Source: Dromiciops gliroides
Taxonomy: Eukaryota > Chordata > Mammalia > Microbiotheria > Microbiotheriidae
Direction of reading: 5' to 3'
Length of the DNA: 64,000 nucleotides
Assembly (NCBI RefSeq): GCF_019393635.1
Contig: NC_057861.1
Location: 155,017,544-155,081,543 of the forward strand
Shown here: piece by piece, positions 56,938 to 64,000 of the stretch
Numbering within the stretch: the first letter of the stretch is position 1
How the letters are laid out: each line of letters starts with the position of its first letter
The notes under the pieces: generated by a model
Database searches by the model: none
What the model saw: only the letters and a program-made list of their open reading frames with translations
What the model was told of the DNA's origin: nothing
Made by a program: the position numbers and the translations under genes

Positions 56938-57481
56938 TCACACACACCAAAAATATAAGCAAATCTCTTTACCATTTGGATACTAGAGCATTAACCTCCC
57001 CTTTTTAACCTTTCTCTTCTTTATCTCCCAGACTAGTAAATGGAAGAAGCCTCTAGTCTCTAGTTAGAGCTTTTATTGTTTGGAAATTACAAGGTGATGT
57101 TGATGAGAGGGATAGGAAAGAAGAAATATAAAACAAATAGTCTTAAGTCCAAGCTTAGTCTATATTCCATATACAACTCACCAAAAGCCCAAGGCCACCT
57201 TTGAGGGGGAGAGCCATGTCAAGCACGTGCTGCTATGGGGAGCCGGGCCGAGTCCAACCTCCGTCAGCGTCTGTGTGTGCCGCGCAGCCAGCGGACAAGG
57301 AGAGCCAATCAAAGACCTCACTTTTGTTCTCTCTTTGCCTTTTAAGCTTGCACCCCGGAAGTGGAGTGCCTAGCAGGTGGAGGTGGAGTACACGGCACAG
57401 TCTCCTCCCCGAAATGGTGGTCCTTCAAAAACTAGCGTCTCTTCATTATCGCTAACCGACTTAAAAACTTTTTTTACCACA
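56938..57481 (-). mobile_element. LTR of retrovirus-like fragment E3
   Basis: The right (U3) end is tttttaccaca at 57481, reading TGTGGTAAAA on the minus strand, as in the solo LTR at 9809. It is CpG-bearing (gccgcgcagccagcggac). The left end is approximate. It differs from the E1 LTR in sequence and length. The 84-codon frame at 57201-57455 lies in this LTR. Confidence 0.65.
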
Positions 57482-57492
57482 TTCCCCGCTTT

Positions 57493-57528
57493 GATTCCTC
57501 AAGAAACGAAGTGTTTCCTTGACGATAC
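57493..57528 (-). promoter_or_regulatory. Conserved stem-loop next to the LTR of E3
   Basis: attcctcaagaaac pairs with gtttccttgacgat, with mismatches in the outer part. It sits at the same place as the E1 hairpin. Confidence 0.5.
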
Positions 57529-57804
57529 AGTAAAAAATAACAGAATATAATAATCTATGCTAACTAATAATATGTTAACAACAATATAGAAAAGGAAGAG
57601 AGGAATGTTTTGTCCAGAGGGGTGATTTTTTGTCCTCATGAACTGACGCTTTGACATTGGTCTTGCAAACAGAGGACCTCTGCAGAGAGTACATGTTACA
57701 GATGGCATATTATAACAGAAAGGAGATAGTAAAAACTAACAAAACAAAACAGTTCATATAAAGTCTCTGAGTTCTCTTGTCTTCTTGAAGTGGTAAGATG
57801 TCAT

Positions 57805-57915
57805 CAGGAGGAAACTGGATTCTGGTCTAGAAAACTGGATTCTGGACTCTGGTCTGGATTCTAGCCTGGAAAAGCTGGATTCTGGACTCCAGTCTGGAAA
57901 GCTGGATTCTCTTCT
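57805..57915. repeat. Tandem repeat of a ctggattctgg unit in E3
   Basis: Five imperfect units built on ctggattctgg, separated by actc(t/c)-type and aaa(a/g) links, spaced about 20-30 bases apart. It is absent from the matching part of E1. Confidence 0.7.
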
Positions 57916-57994
57916 TTAACTGTTTGAATTGCTGCATTTTTACTAAATTTTAGCATAGCATTATCAATGATCAAATTAATAAATTCCATTACAT

Positions 57995-58232
57995 CATTTC
58001 TGACTATTGGTGACCCCATTTGGGTTTTTTTTGGCAGAGATACTGGAGTGGTTTGCCATTTTCTTCTCCAGCTCATTTTATAGATGAGGAAACTGAGGCA
58101 AACAGGGATCAGTGACTTTCCTGGGGTCACACAGCTAGTAAATGTCAGAGGCCAGATTTGAATTCAGGAGGAGGAGTCTTCCTGACTTCAGGCTCAGTAC
58201 ACTATTCATTGCATTACCTAACTGCCCTTGAC
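57995..58232 (-). repeat. MAR1-type SINE
   Basis: Antisense: tggtgaccccatttgggttt, gagtggtttgccattttctt, gatgaggaaactgaggcaaa, ggggtcacacagctagtaaa, then the head cattacctaactgccc. Confidence 0.85.
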
Positions 58233-58392
58233 ACCTAGGTATCCGACTACTAGGATACATAGGTTAATTTTATGACTAGGCCATGATGATTATCTACAAA
58301 TATTTTATATTAAATGGTATCTTGAAAGTTGATTTAAGGACTCTGTCAAAGACTAGGCTCATACTTCTTGACCTAATTCTTAATAGGTGTGT

Positions 58393-58407
58393 GGGTGGGT
58401 GGGTGGG
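58393..58407 (+). repeat. GGGT tandem, G-quadruplex motif
   Basis: gggtgggtgggtggg, four runs of three G with one-base loops, next to a TG/CA-rich stretch. Confidence 0.9.
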
Positions 58408-58444
58408 TGTGCTCACACTCATGCACACACCCACAAAGAGGCAG

Positions 58445-58690
58445 CCTGTTTCCATAATAGATAGAGCAGTGGAGTTGGAATCAAATTAAACCTGAATCTA
58501 AATCCTGTCTCACATACTTACTAGTTGTGTGACCTGGGTAAATCACTTAACTTTTCTAAATCTCAGTTTTCTCTTCTATAAAATAGGTTCAAACAATAGT
58601 ACTTATCATCTAGAGTTGTTATATGGATGAAATGAGATAATATATGTAAAGAGCTTTTCAAAACTTCAACTACTTTATCATTGTTGTTGA
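58445..58690 (+). repeat. MIR CORE-SINE, nearly complete
   Basis: Order: ataatagatagagcagtgga, cttactagttgtgtgacctg, tctataaaataggttcaaac, gagataatatatgtaaagag. From 58691 to 58990 nothing more than a weak MIR-like piece was seen. Confidence 0.7.
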
Positions 58691-58996
58691 TGCTGTTGTC
58701 ACCTGTCTAAAGTATTTAGAAAACAAGCATTTAAAAATTACATACACTGGATTTTCTTTATTTTTTTTAATTAACATTTTAAACTTATAGCTTCTGAAAT
58801 CCAGTGGCAGATTTTCCCCTTCAATGACTAGGGAGATGTAAAACTTATATTTTTATTCAGAACAAGGAGCAGTAGTAAAAGGATCAGAGTACCTAGCTAT
58901 GCAACCAGGGTTCAGGCTTTTATTTGCTTTGTGACTTGGGGCAAAACTCAACCTTTTAGAATCCCTGTTTTCTCATTTTTCAAATGTCACACCTTG

Positions 58997-59250
58997 GGGC
59001 AGGTAGGTGGCACAGTGAATAGAGTGAGTGCTGGACCTGAAATCAGGAAAACTTGTCTTCCTGAGTTCAAATCTAGCCTCAAACATGTACTACCTAAGTG
59101 ACCCTGGACAAATCATTTAATCCTATTTTCTCAATTTCTTCACCAGTAAAATGAACTAGAGAAGGAAATAGCAAACCACTCTAGTATCTCTGCCAAGAAA
59201 ACAGCAAATCGGTTCATGAAGAATTGAGCATGACTGAAAAACACCACCCC
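58997..59250 (+). repeat. MAR1-type SINE
   Basis: Head ggggcaggtaggtggcacag, core (ctacctaagtgaccctgg), tail gaaatagcaaaccactctag, tctctgccaagaaaacagca, gaattgagcatgactgaaaa. Confidence 0.85.
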
Positions 59251-59424
59251 CACCCCCACCAATATGTTTATCTCTTTCAATGGCTATATGATAAAAGAGG
59301 AAAATCTATATAAAGAATTTTGTACAACTTTATAGACATTAGCATTCTTGACACCTTCTTAATACCAATAGAAAAGAAAAAAGTTTCTCTAGTTTGAAAT
59401 ACTTGGCAGTTTTTCTCTGTCTGT

Positions 59425-59527
59425 CCCTTCCTTCCTTCCTTCCTTTCTTATCTCCTTCCTTCCTCTTTCTTTCCTTCCTTCCTTCCCCTTCTTCCTTTCC
59501 CTCCTTCCTCCCTCCCTCCCTCCCTCT
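59425..59527. repeat. CCTT/TTCC-rich microsatellite
   Basis: Imperfect cctt and ccct units on the plus strand. Arg/Lys/Gly-rich and Ser/Pro/Leu-rich frames on the two strands are artefacts. Confidence 0.85.
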
Positions 59528-59604
59528 GTCCACATGGGTGATCCTATACCTATATGTGGGTGCTCTGCCTAAAGCAAAGTGGATTTCTTTTTTCCTTAAT
59601 TAAA

Positions 59605-60200
59605 AAAAAAAAAATTCTGCATTAGTCATATTGTGAAAGAAGAATCAGAGCACAAGGAAAAAAACTCAAAAGAAAAGGCGGGAAAAAACATCCCCAATCT
59701 GCATTCTTAAACCACAGTTCTTTTTTTTCTGGATGCTGAGAACATTTTCTATCATGAAGGTCTTTGAAATTGTTTTGTACCATTGCATTGCTAAAAAGAG
59801 CCAAGTCTATCACCATTGTTCATCACACAATGTTGCTGTTACTGTGTACAATGATCTCCTGTTTCTGCTCCTCTCAATCAGCATCATTTCATGTAAGTCC
59901 TACCAGCTTTCTCTGAACTCCTCCTTCTTATCATTAATTTTCACATTGATTTTTTTAAAACATTGTGTTCTACATTTTCTTCTTCCCTCCCTACAAAATC
60001 CAGCAATTCAATATAAGTCATACATGTGCAGTAAACACCTTCTCATTAGTGAGGTTGTGAAAGAAAATAGACAAAATACCTTTAGAAAGAGGAGCTAACA
60101 AATAAAATTATATTTCAATCTGTATTCAGATATCATAAGTTCTTTTTCTGTTGATGGTTTGTATTCTTCATACATCCTTCTGATATCATCCTGCTCTTCA
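59605..60200 (-). repeat. Two L1/HAL1 3' ends in series
   Basis: 59605-59935 has gtcatattgtgaaagaagaa, ttctatcatgaaggtctttg, and actgtgtacaatgatctcct. 59940-60200 starts again with ttctacattttcttcttccc and agcaattcaatataagtcat. Both are antisense 3' untranslated ends. Confidence 0.65.
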
Positions 60201-60202
60201 TT

Positions 60203-60310
60203 ATAGTGGACAAAGCACTAACCCTGGACACAAGAGGCCCTGAGACCATATCCGGCCCCAGACATAAGTCACCCCCACCCTGCCTGCCCCACAAAAAAAC
60301 AGGGATAAAC
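60203..60310 (+). repeat. CORE-SINE remnant
   Basis: tatagtggacaaagcactaa, ccctggacacaagaggccct, atccggccccagacataagt. The core is lost and the tail is A-rich. Confidence 0.6.
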
Positions 60311-60319
60311 AAAAAATAA

Positions 60320-62050
60320 ATGCTTAACAGATATCATCCCTTAATATTCAATTCATATCTATGCCCTCTGTCTAAGTATATTCCTTTCAGCTCACCTAAT
60401 ACTGAGAAAGACCTTATGAATTACAAGTATTTTCTTCCCATGTAGGAATGTAAAGAATTTAATCTTTTAATATCCCTCATGATTTCTTCTCGTTTAACTT
60501 TTTATACATCTCTAGGATCTTGTATTTGAAAGTCAAATTTTCTATTCAGTTCAGGTCTTTTCATCATGAATCCCTAAACGTCCTCTTTTTCATTGAAGTC
60601 TCATTTTTCCCCTGAAAGATTATATTTGGTTTTTCTGGGTAGATGATTTTTTTCTATAGTCCCAGTTCCTTTACCCTCCATAATATCATATTCCATGCCC
60701 TCTGGTCCTTTAATGTAGATGTTGTTAGTTCTTGTGTTATCCTTACTGTAGCTCCACAGTATTTGAATTACTTTTTTCTAGCTGCTTGCAATGTTTTCTC
60801 CTTGACTTGGAATCTCTAGAATTTGGCTATAATATTCCTGGAAGTTTTCCTTTTGTGATCTCTTTCAGGAAGTGACCGGTGGATTCTTTCAATTTCTATT
60901 TTACCTTCTGCTTCTGGAATATCAGGGCAATTTTCCCTGATAATTTCTTGGAAGATGATGTCTAAACTCTTATTTTGTTCATGATTTTCAGGTAGTCCAA
61001 TGATTTTCAAATTATCTCTCCTGGATTTATTTTCCTGGCAGTTGTTTTTCCAAGGAGATATTCCATGTTTCCCTCTATTTTTTTATTTTTTTATTTTATT
61101 CAGTTGGATTTGCTTTACTGTGTCTTGGTTTCTCATAAAGTTACTAGTTTCCACTTGCTCAATCCTAATTCTTAGGCAATTATTTTCTTCTGAGAGCTTT
61201 TGTATCTCCTTTTACATTTGGCTTTTAAAGCTGTTGACATTTTTCTCATGACTCTCAAGCATCACTTTCATTTCTCTTTCCATTCTTTCTTCCATCTCTC
61301 TAAATCTTCCTTCTATCTCTCCTACTTTCTCTTTAAATCCCTTTTGAGCACTTCTATGGCCTAAGACCAATTCATATTTTTCTTGGAAGCTTTAGTTGTT
61401 GGAACTTTGACTTTGTTAATATCTTCTTCTCAGGGTGTATTTTGTTCTACCCCTCCCCCAAAGAAACTGTCTATTGTCCACTGTTTTCTTTGCCTACTCA
61501 TCTCAATTCAGAAGCAGATGTCTGATTGAAATCTGATTCTCGATGGTGGGAATCTGACGTCTCTGGGCCCCTCCCCCACTGGAGCTCCACCACTCGATTT
61601 GGCCCAGGGGTTCGGAACCAGGGCTCTTCGTCCCAACTCCAGCAGAGACTGCAGCCACTTCTCCCTGGCCAATTGCCAAACCCCATCACTGGTCAGTGAG
61701 GCGAGTCTTAGAAGAAGCCGCTTGCACTGAAGACTCTGCAGCACTGGAGGCGTGGTGTGTTCCTGGCTGGTTCTGGACCTGTGTGCTTCCTGACTGGTTC
61801 CAGACAGTGCACTGAGCTCCTGTCTCACCTCAATCAGCAGGTGATCCCAATTTGAATCTTTGGCTGGAAAATAATCTCACTCCGTTCTTATGTGTGTTAG
61901 GTTGCTCTGGTTTGTTTGTTTTGTTTTGTTTTTTATGGCATTACTTGGCAGTGGAAGGTTTTATTAAGGCCTCCCCTCTATAGTTTTGGCTCCACCCCAC
62001 AGGAAAGTGGATTTCTTGAAATAGAGCTGTAGAAAACCCAGGCTTTGTTA
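60320..62050 (-). repeat. HAL1/L1 5' half with ORF1 remnant, antisense
   Basis: Antisense order: tagtataagtatcatct-like sequence near 60420, gaaagtcaaattttctattc, tggtttttctgggtagatga, then ORF1 (60600-61400) and the 5' region to about 62050 (gatctgacgtctctggg-like, GC-richer). Frames in the 5' region, such as 61508-61828, are not genes. Confidence 0.65.
60816..61010 (-). pseudogene. L1-type ORF1 protein fragment
   Basis: The 64-codon frame carries PENHEQNKSLDIIFQEII, then ERIHRSLPERDHKRKTSRN and IIAKF. This pattern (I-G-x-P-E, then R-x-H-R-x, then R-N-I-I-x-K-F) is typical of the RNA-binding part of L1 ORF1p. The surrounding frame is broken. Confidence 0.7.
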
Positions 62051-62284
62051 AGGCCCATTAGGCTTCAAATAGGCTACTTGAGTATGCCTTAAACCCAAAC
62101 CATTCTGGCTCTTAATGATTGGCCTATTGGCCAGCCCAAGCCTTTGTTGGTCATTGTTTGGGATTTGATGGCTCAGAGTGAGAGCCAAAACCCCTGAGAA
62201 TATTGCCCTCTCAGATTGACTTTTTTTTTTTTTTTGAGTAGTTAAGAGAGGCCTCTTTTGCCTCATTTCTAATCTAGCCTTAAT
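62051..62284. other. Unassigned sequence, perhaps part of the RTE-type repeat
   Basis: Contains tggcctattggccagcccaa and a 17-base T-run. Its position before the RTE-type block suggests that they may form one unit. Confidence 0.3.
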
Positions 62285-62545
62285 CACTTTATGGTTGTAG
62301 CCTCAGACAAACTGAGAACTGGGAAAGACCTTAGTTTAAAAAGGCCAAGGTTTCCTACTGCATCTGGGACCATCTCCAGTCATCCTGATCTATGTCTTGC
62401 CACTGGACCCAGATTTCTCTAGAGGAAAGAGTGAGGCTGGTGACTTTGCACAGCCCTACCTCTCTTAAATACAATTCACTTGCAAATAAAGGCATCACCT
62501 TCCTGATGCCACTGGTCCTCTTCAAAAATGAAAGACAAACAATAA
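62285..62545 (+). repeat. RTE-type repeat 3' end
   Basis: Order: gggaaagaccttagtttaaa, gggaccatctccagtcatcc, cttgccactggacccagatt, gtgaggctggtgactttgca, cttcctgatgccactggtcc, ending aaaatgaaagacaaacaata. Related to 9000-9690. Confidence 0.7.
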
Positions 62546-62557
62546 CCACAATGATCT

Positions 62558-62713
62558 GTGAAGCAGCCTGGTAATCCACTCCTTGTTCCCAGGAATCAAC
62601 ATATTGGTGCCAGTCTTAGTGTGAATACCTAATTGATTGTACTGCATATCAGAACCCTGGAGTTCAAGTGATCCTCCAGTTTCAGCCTCCTCTAGCAGAG
62701 ACAACAGGTGTGC
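62558..62713 (-). pseudogene. RN7SL pseudogene: 7SL (signal recognition particle) RNA pseudogene
   Basis: Read antisense, the segment keeps the 7SL 5' domain order: gcctggtaatccact, gaatcaacatattggtgcca, tcttagtgtgaatacct, gagttcaagtgatcctccag, tttcagcctcctctagcaga, acaacaggtgtgc. These correspond to the complements of the 7SL parts that include the GGUGACCU-type block and the GGAGGAUCGCUUGAG block. It covers about the first 160 bases of the RNA, lacks the rest and carries many substitutions. Marsupials lack Alu, so this is a direct 7SL copy and not an Alu. Confidence 0.75.
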
Positions 62714-62870
62714 TTCATTTCAATAGCTATTTTCTTGCTTTTTATTGTCATTGAAGCTTAACAAAAACTGTCATAATCCTTTTGATGATGTTTATTGATA
62801 TAATAATAATTTGTGCAGAACAGGATAAATGCCATTATTTCATTAAATAATTAAATGTATTTATCTTTCT
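62714..62870. other. No feature recognised
   Basis: AT-rich sequence between the 7SL pseudogene and the pentanucleotide array. Confidence 0.4.
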
Positions 62871-63058
62871 TTTTCCTTTCCTTTCCTTTCCTTTCCTTTC
62901 CTTTCCTTTCCTTTCCTTTCCTTTCCTTTCCTTTCCTTTCCTTTCCTTTCCTTTCCTTTCCTTTCCTTTCCTTTCCTTTCCTTTCCTTTCCTTTCCTTTC
63001 CTTTCCTTTCCTTTCCTTTCCTTTCCTTTCCTTTCCTTTCCATTCCTTTCCTTTCCTT
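62871..63058 (+). repeat. (TTTCC)n pentanucleotide array
   Basis: About 37 units of tttcc with a single interruption (cattcc) near 63041. Long Lys-Gly-Lys-Glu-Arg and Phe-Leu-Ser frames on the two strands are repeat artefacts. CTTT/CCCT-rich sequence continues to 63110. Confidence 0.97.
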
Positions 63059-63124
63059 AAATTTCTCTTTCCTCCCTCCCTCACTTCCTTCTTTCTCTTT
63101 CTTTCTTTCATTTTATGAGAATCT

Positions 63125-63245
63125 CTTTTTGGATTTGGAGGTTTGGAGGTGTCATATGATGTAGCAGAAGGAGAATTGGTTCAATAATCAGAGGACTTTG
63201 ATTTGAATCTTGGTACTTTCACTGACTAATGAATGAACTCATTTA
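63125..63245 (+). repeat. MIR-like fragment
   Basis: gatgtagcagaaggagaatt, aggactttgatttgaatctt, then a decayed core. Confidence 0.45.
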
Positions 63246-63385
63246 ATCTATTCATTCATTCATTCATTCATTCATTCATTCATACATTTATCTGTCTATT
63301 TATTTGTTCATTCATTCATTAATTTATCTATCTATTCATTCAGTCATCTATTCATCTATTTATTTATTTGTTTATTTATTTAGAA
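63246..63385 (+). repeat. (ATTC)n and TTTA/TTCA-type microsatellite
   Basis: Perfect attc units at about 63251-63282, then mixed four-base units (tatt, ttca, tcta) to 63385. Confidence 0.9.
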
Positions 63386-63389
63386 TTTT

Positions 63390-63830
63390 TCCCAACTTAC
63401 ATATAAAAACAAATTTTAACATCACTTTTTTAAACTTCCTGTTCCAAATTCTCTTCCTTCCTCCCCATCCTCACCTTAAGAACTAAAGCAATTCAATATA
63501 AGTTATACATGTGCAGTGGTGCAAAACATAGCTGACAAAGAAAAAAATTTAGAAAAAGGAAATAACAAAAATAACAACAAAATATAGTTCCATCTGTATT
63601 CAGGTACCATCAATTCTTTCTCTTTAGATGGACTGCATTTTTCATAAGTCTTTCATAGTTGTCTTAGATCAGTGCATTGCTGAAAATAACTAAGTCATTC
63701 ACCACAGATCTTGTACAATACTTCTGTCATTTTGTATACGGTACATTTCACTTTACATGACCTCATGTAAGTCTTTTGAGGTTTTTCTGATAGCATCCAG
63801 CTCATATTTTTTTTATACTAAACTACATTT
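63390..63830 (-). repeat. L1/HAL1 3' end
   Basis: Antisense: gttccaaattctcttccttc, gcaattcaatataagttata, atcagtgcattgctgaaaat, tacatgacctcatgtaagtc. Confidence 0.7.
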
Positions 63831-63956
63831 ATTTAGTACTTGCAAGGGAGATTTCCTTACAGAACACCAATGAGCTTGATAATTGCAACAACAATCGCTA
63901 ACATTTATATAGTAACTTATATCTGACAAAGAATTTTCACAATAGCCCAGCAAAGT

Positions 63957-64000
63957 ACCACCACCACTACCACCACCACCATCATGATCCTCATTATCAT
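63957..64000 (+). repeat. CAC/CAT trinucleotide tract at the window edge
   Basis: accaccaccactaccaccac and following CAT/TCAT units; it is cut by the end of the window. Confidence 0.8.

Larger units (their letters stand above)
57482..57990 (-). mobile_element. 3' internal fragment of E3
   Basis: Positions 57493-57790 match E1 29141-29460 closely (shared ctaactaataatatgt, agaaaaggaagagagga, gacgctttgacattggtctt). The polypurine tract next to the LTR is GCGGGGAA on the minus strand. Beyond 57790 E3 has its own sequence, including a tandem repeat and a minus-strand frame with MEFINLIIDNAMLKFSKN. No second LTR was found; a MAR1-type SINE follows. Confidence 0.75.

Noticed and set aside
57201..57455. 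84-codon frame with CpG-rich start as a gene or CpG-island promoter
   Set aside because: It lies in the U3 part of the E3 LTR and has no homology that I recognise.
61508..61828. 106-codon minus-strand frame
   Set aside because: It lies in the 5' region of an antisense HAL1/L1 upstream of ORF1 and has no protein-family features.
62851..63118. 86-87 codon frames over the TTTCC array, and similar ones over GA and CCTT tracts
   Set aside because: Simple-sequence translation without stops; not coding evidence.

Overview
The window is mammalian, most likely marsupial, nuclear DNA from a gene-poor region. The evidence is the repeat content: many copies of a tRNA-derived CORE-SINE of the kind abundant in marsupials (A-box-like tggcacagtgg, B-box-like gagttcaaatcc, core ctagctgtgtgaccctgggc), MAR1-type SINEs whose 3' end resembles RTE/Bov-B (gttggacatgactgaacaac), half-LINE (HAL1) and L1 pieces, RTE-type pieces, and old MIR, L2 and CR1/L3 fragments. 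The species cannot be fixed from this. Repeat family names were given by recognising sequence, not by a search, and edges of old repeats are approximate. No intact, clearly functional host protein-coding gene was found.

Layout. 1-9 kb: old MIR, L2 and long ancient repeats; at 4105-4930 a processed UBE2C retropseudogene with a 14-bp target-site duplication. 9-10.7 kb: an RTE-type repeat, then a 696-bp solo LTR inserted inside the tail of an older SINE. 10.7-18.2 kb: mostly unassigned sequence with L1 and SINE fragments. 18.7-19.7 kb: a truncated endogenous retrovirus-like element (E2: LTR, primer site, gag-like start, terminal hairpin). 19.7-28.7 kb: MIR, CR1/L3, solo LTR and SINE copies. 28,767-32,462: an endogenous retrovirus-like element (E1) on the minus strand, with two LTRs that look identical base for base, a 4-bp target duplication, a primer-binding site, a 291-codon gag-like frame and no recognisable pol. 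32.8-33.3 kb: a coding-like segment that I cannot name, with one frameshift. 33-46 kb: old repeats and one more solo LTR. 46-53.5 kb: dense HAL1/L1 with SINEs inserted into it. 54-58 kb: ancient repeats, an L1 5' region, and a third retroviral fragment (E3) whose internal part matches E1 but whose LTR does not. 58-64 kb: SINEs, HAL1 with an ORF1 remnant, an RTE-type repeat, a 7SL RNA pseudogene and a long TTTCC pentanucleotide array.

The part that best repays attention is the E1/E2/E3 group. E1 appears to be a recent insertion that lacks its own pol, so it was probably mobilised in trans. Its gag-like frame is matched by E2 with only in-frame length changes. A hairpin just inside the 3' LTR is kept in all three, with at least one compensatory base-pair change between E1 and E2.
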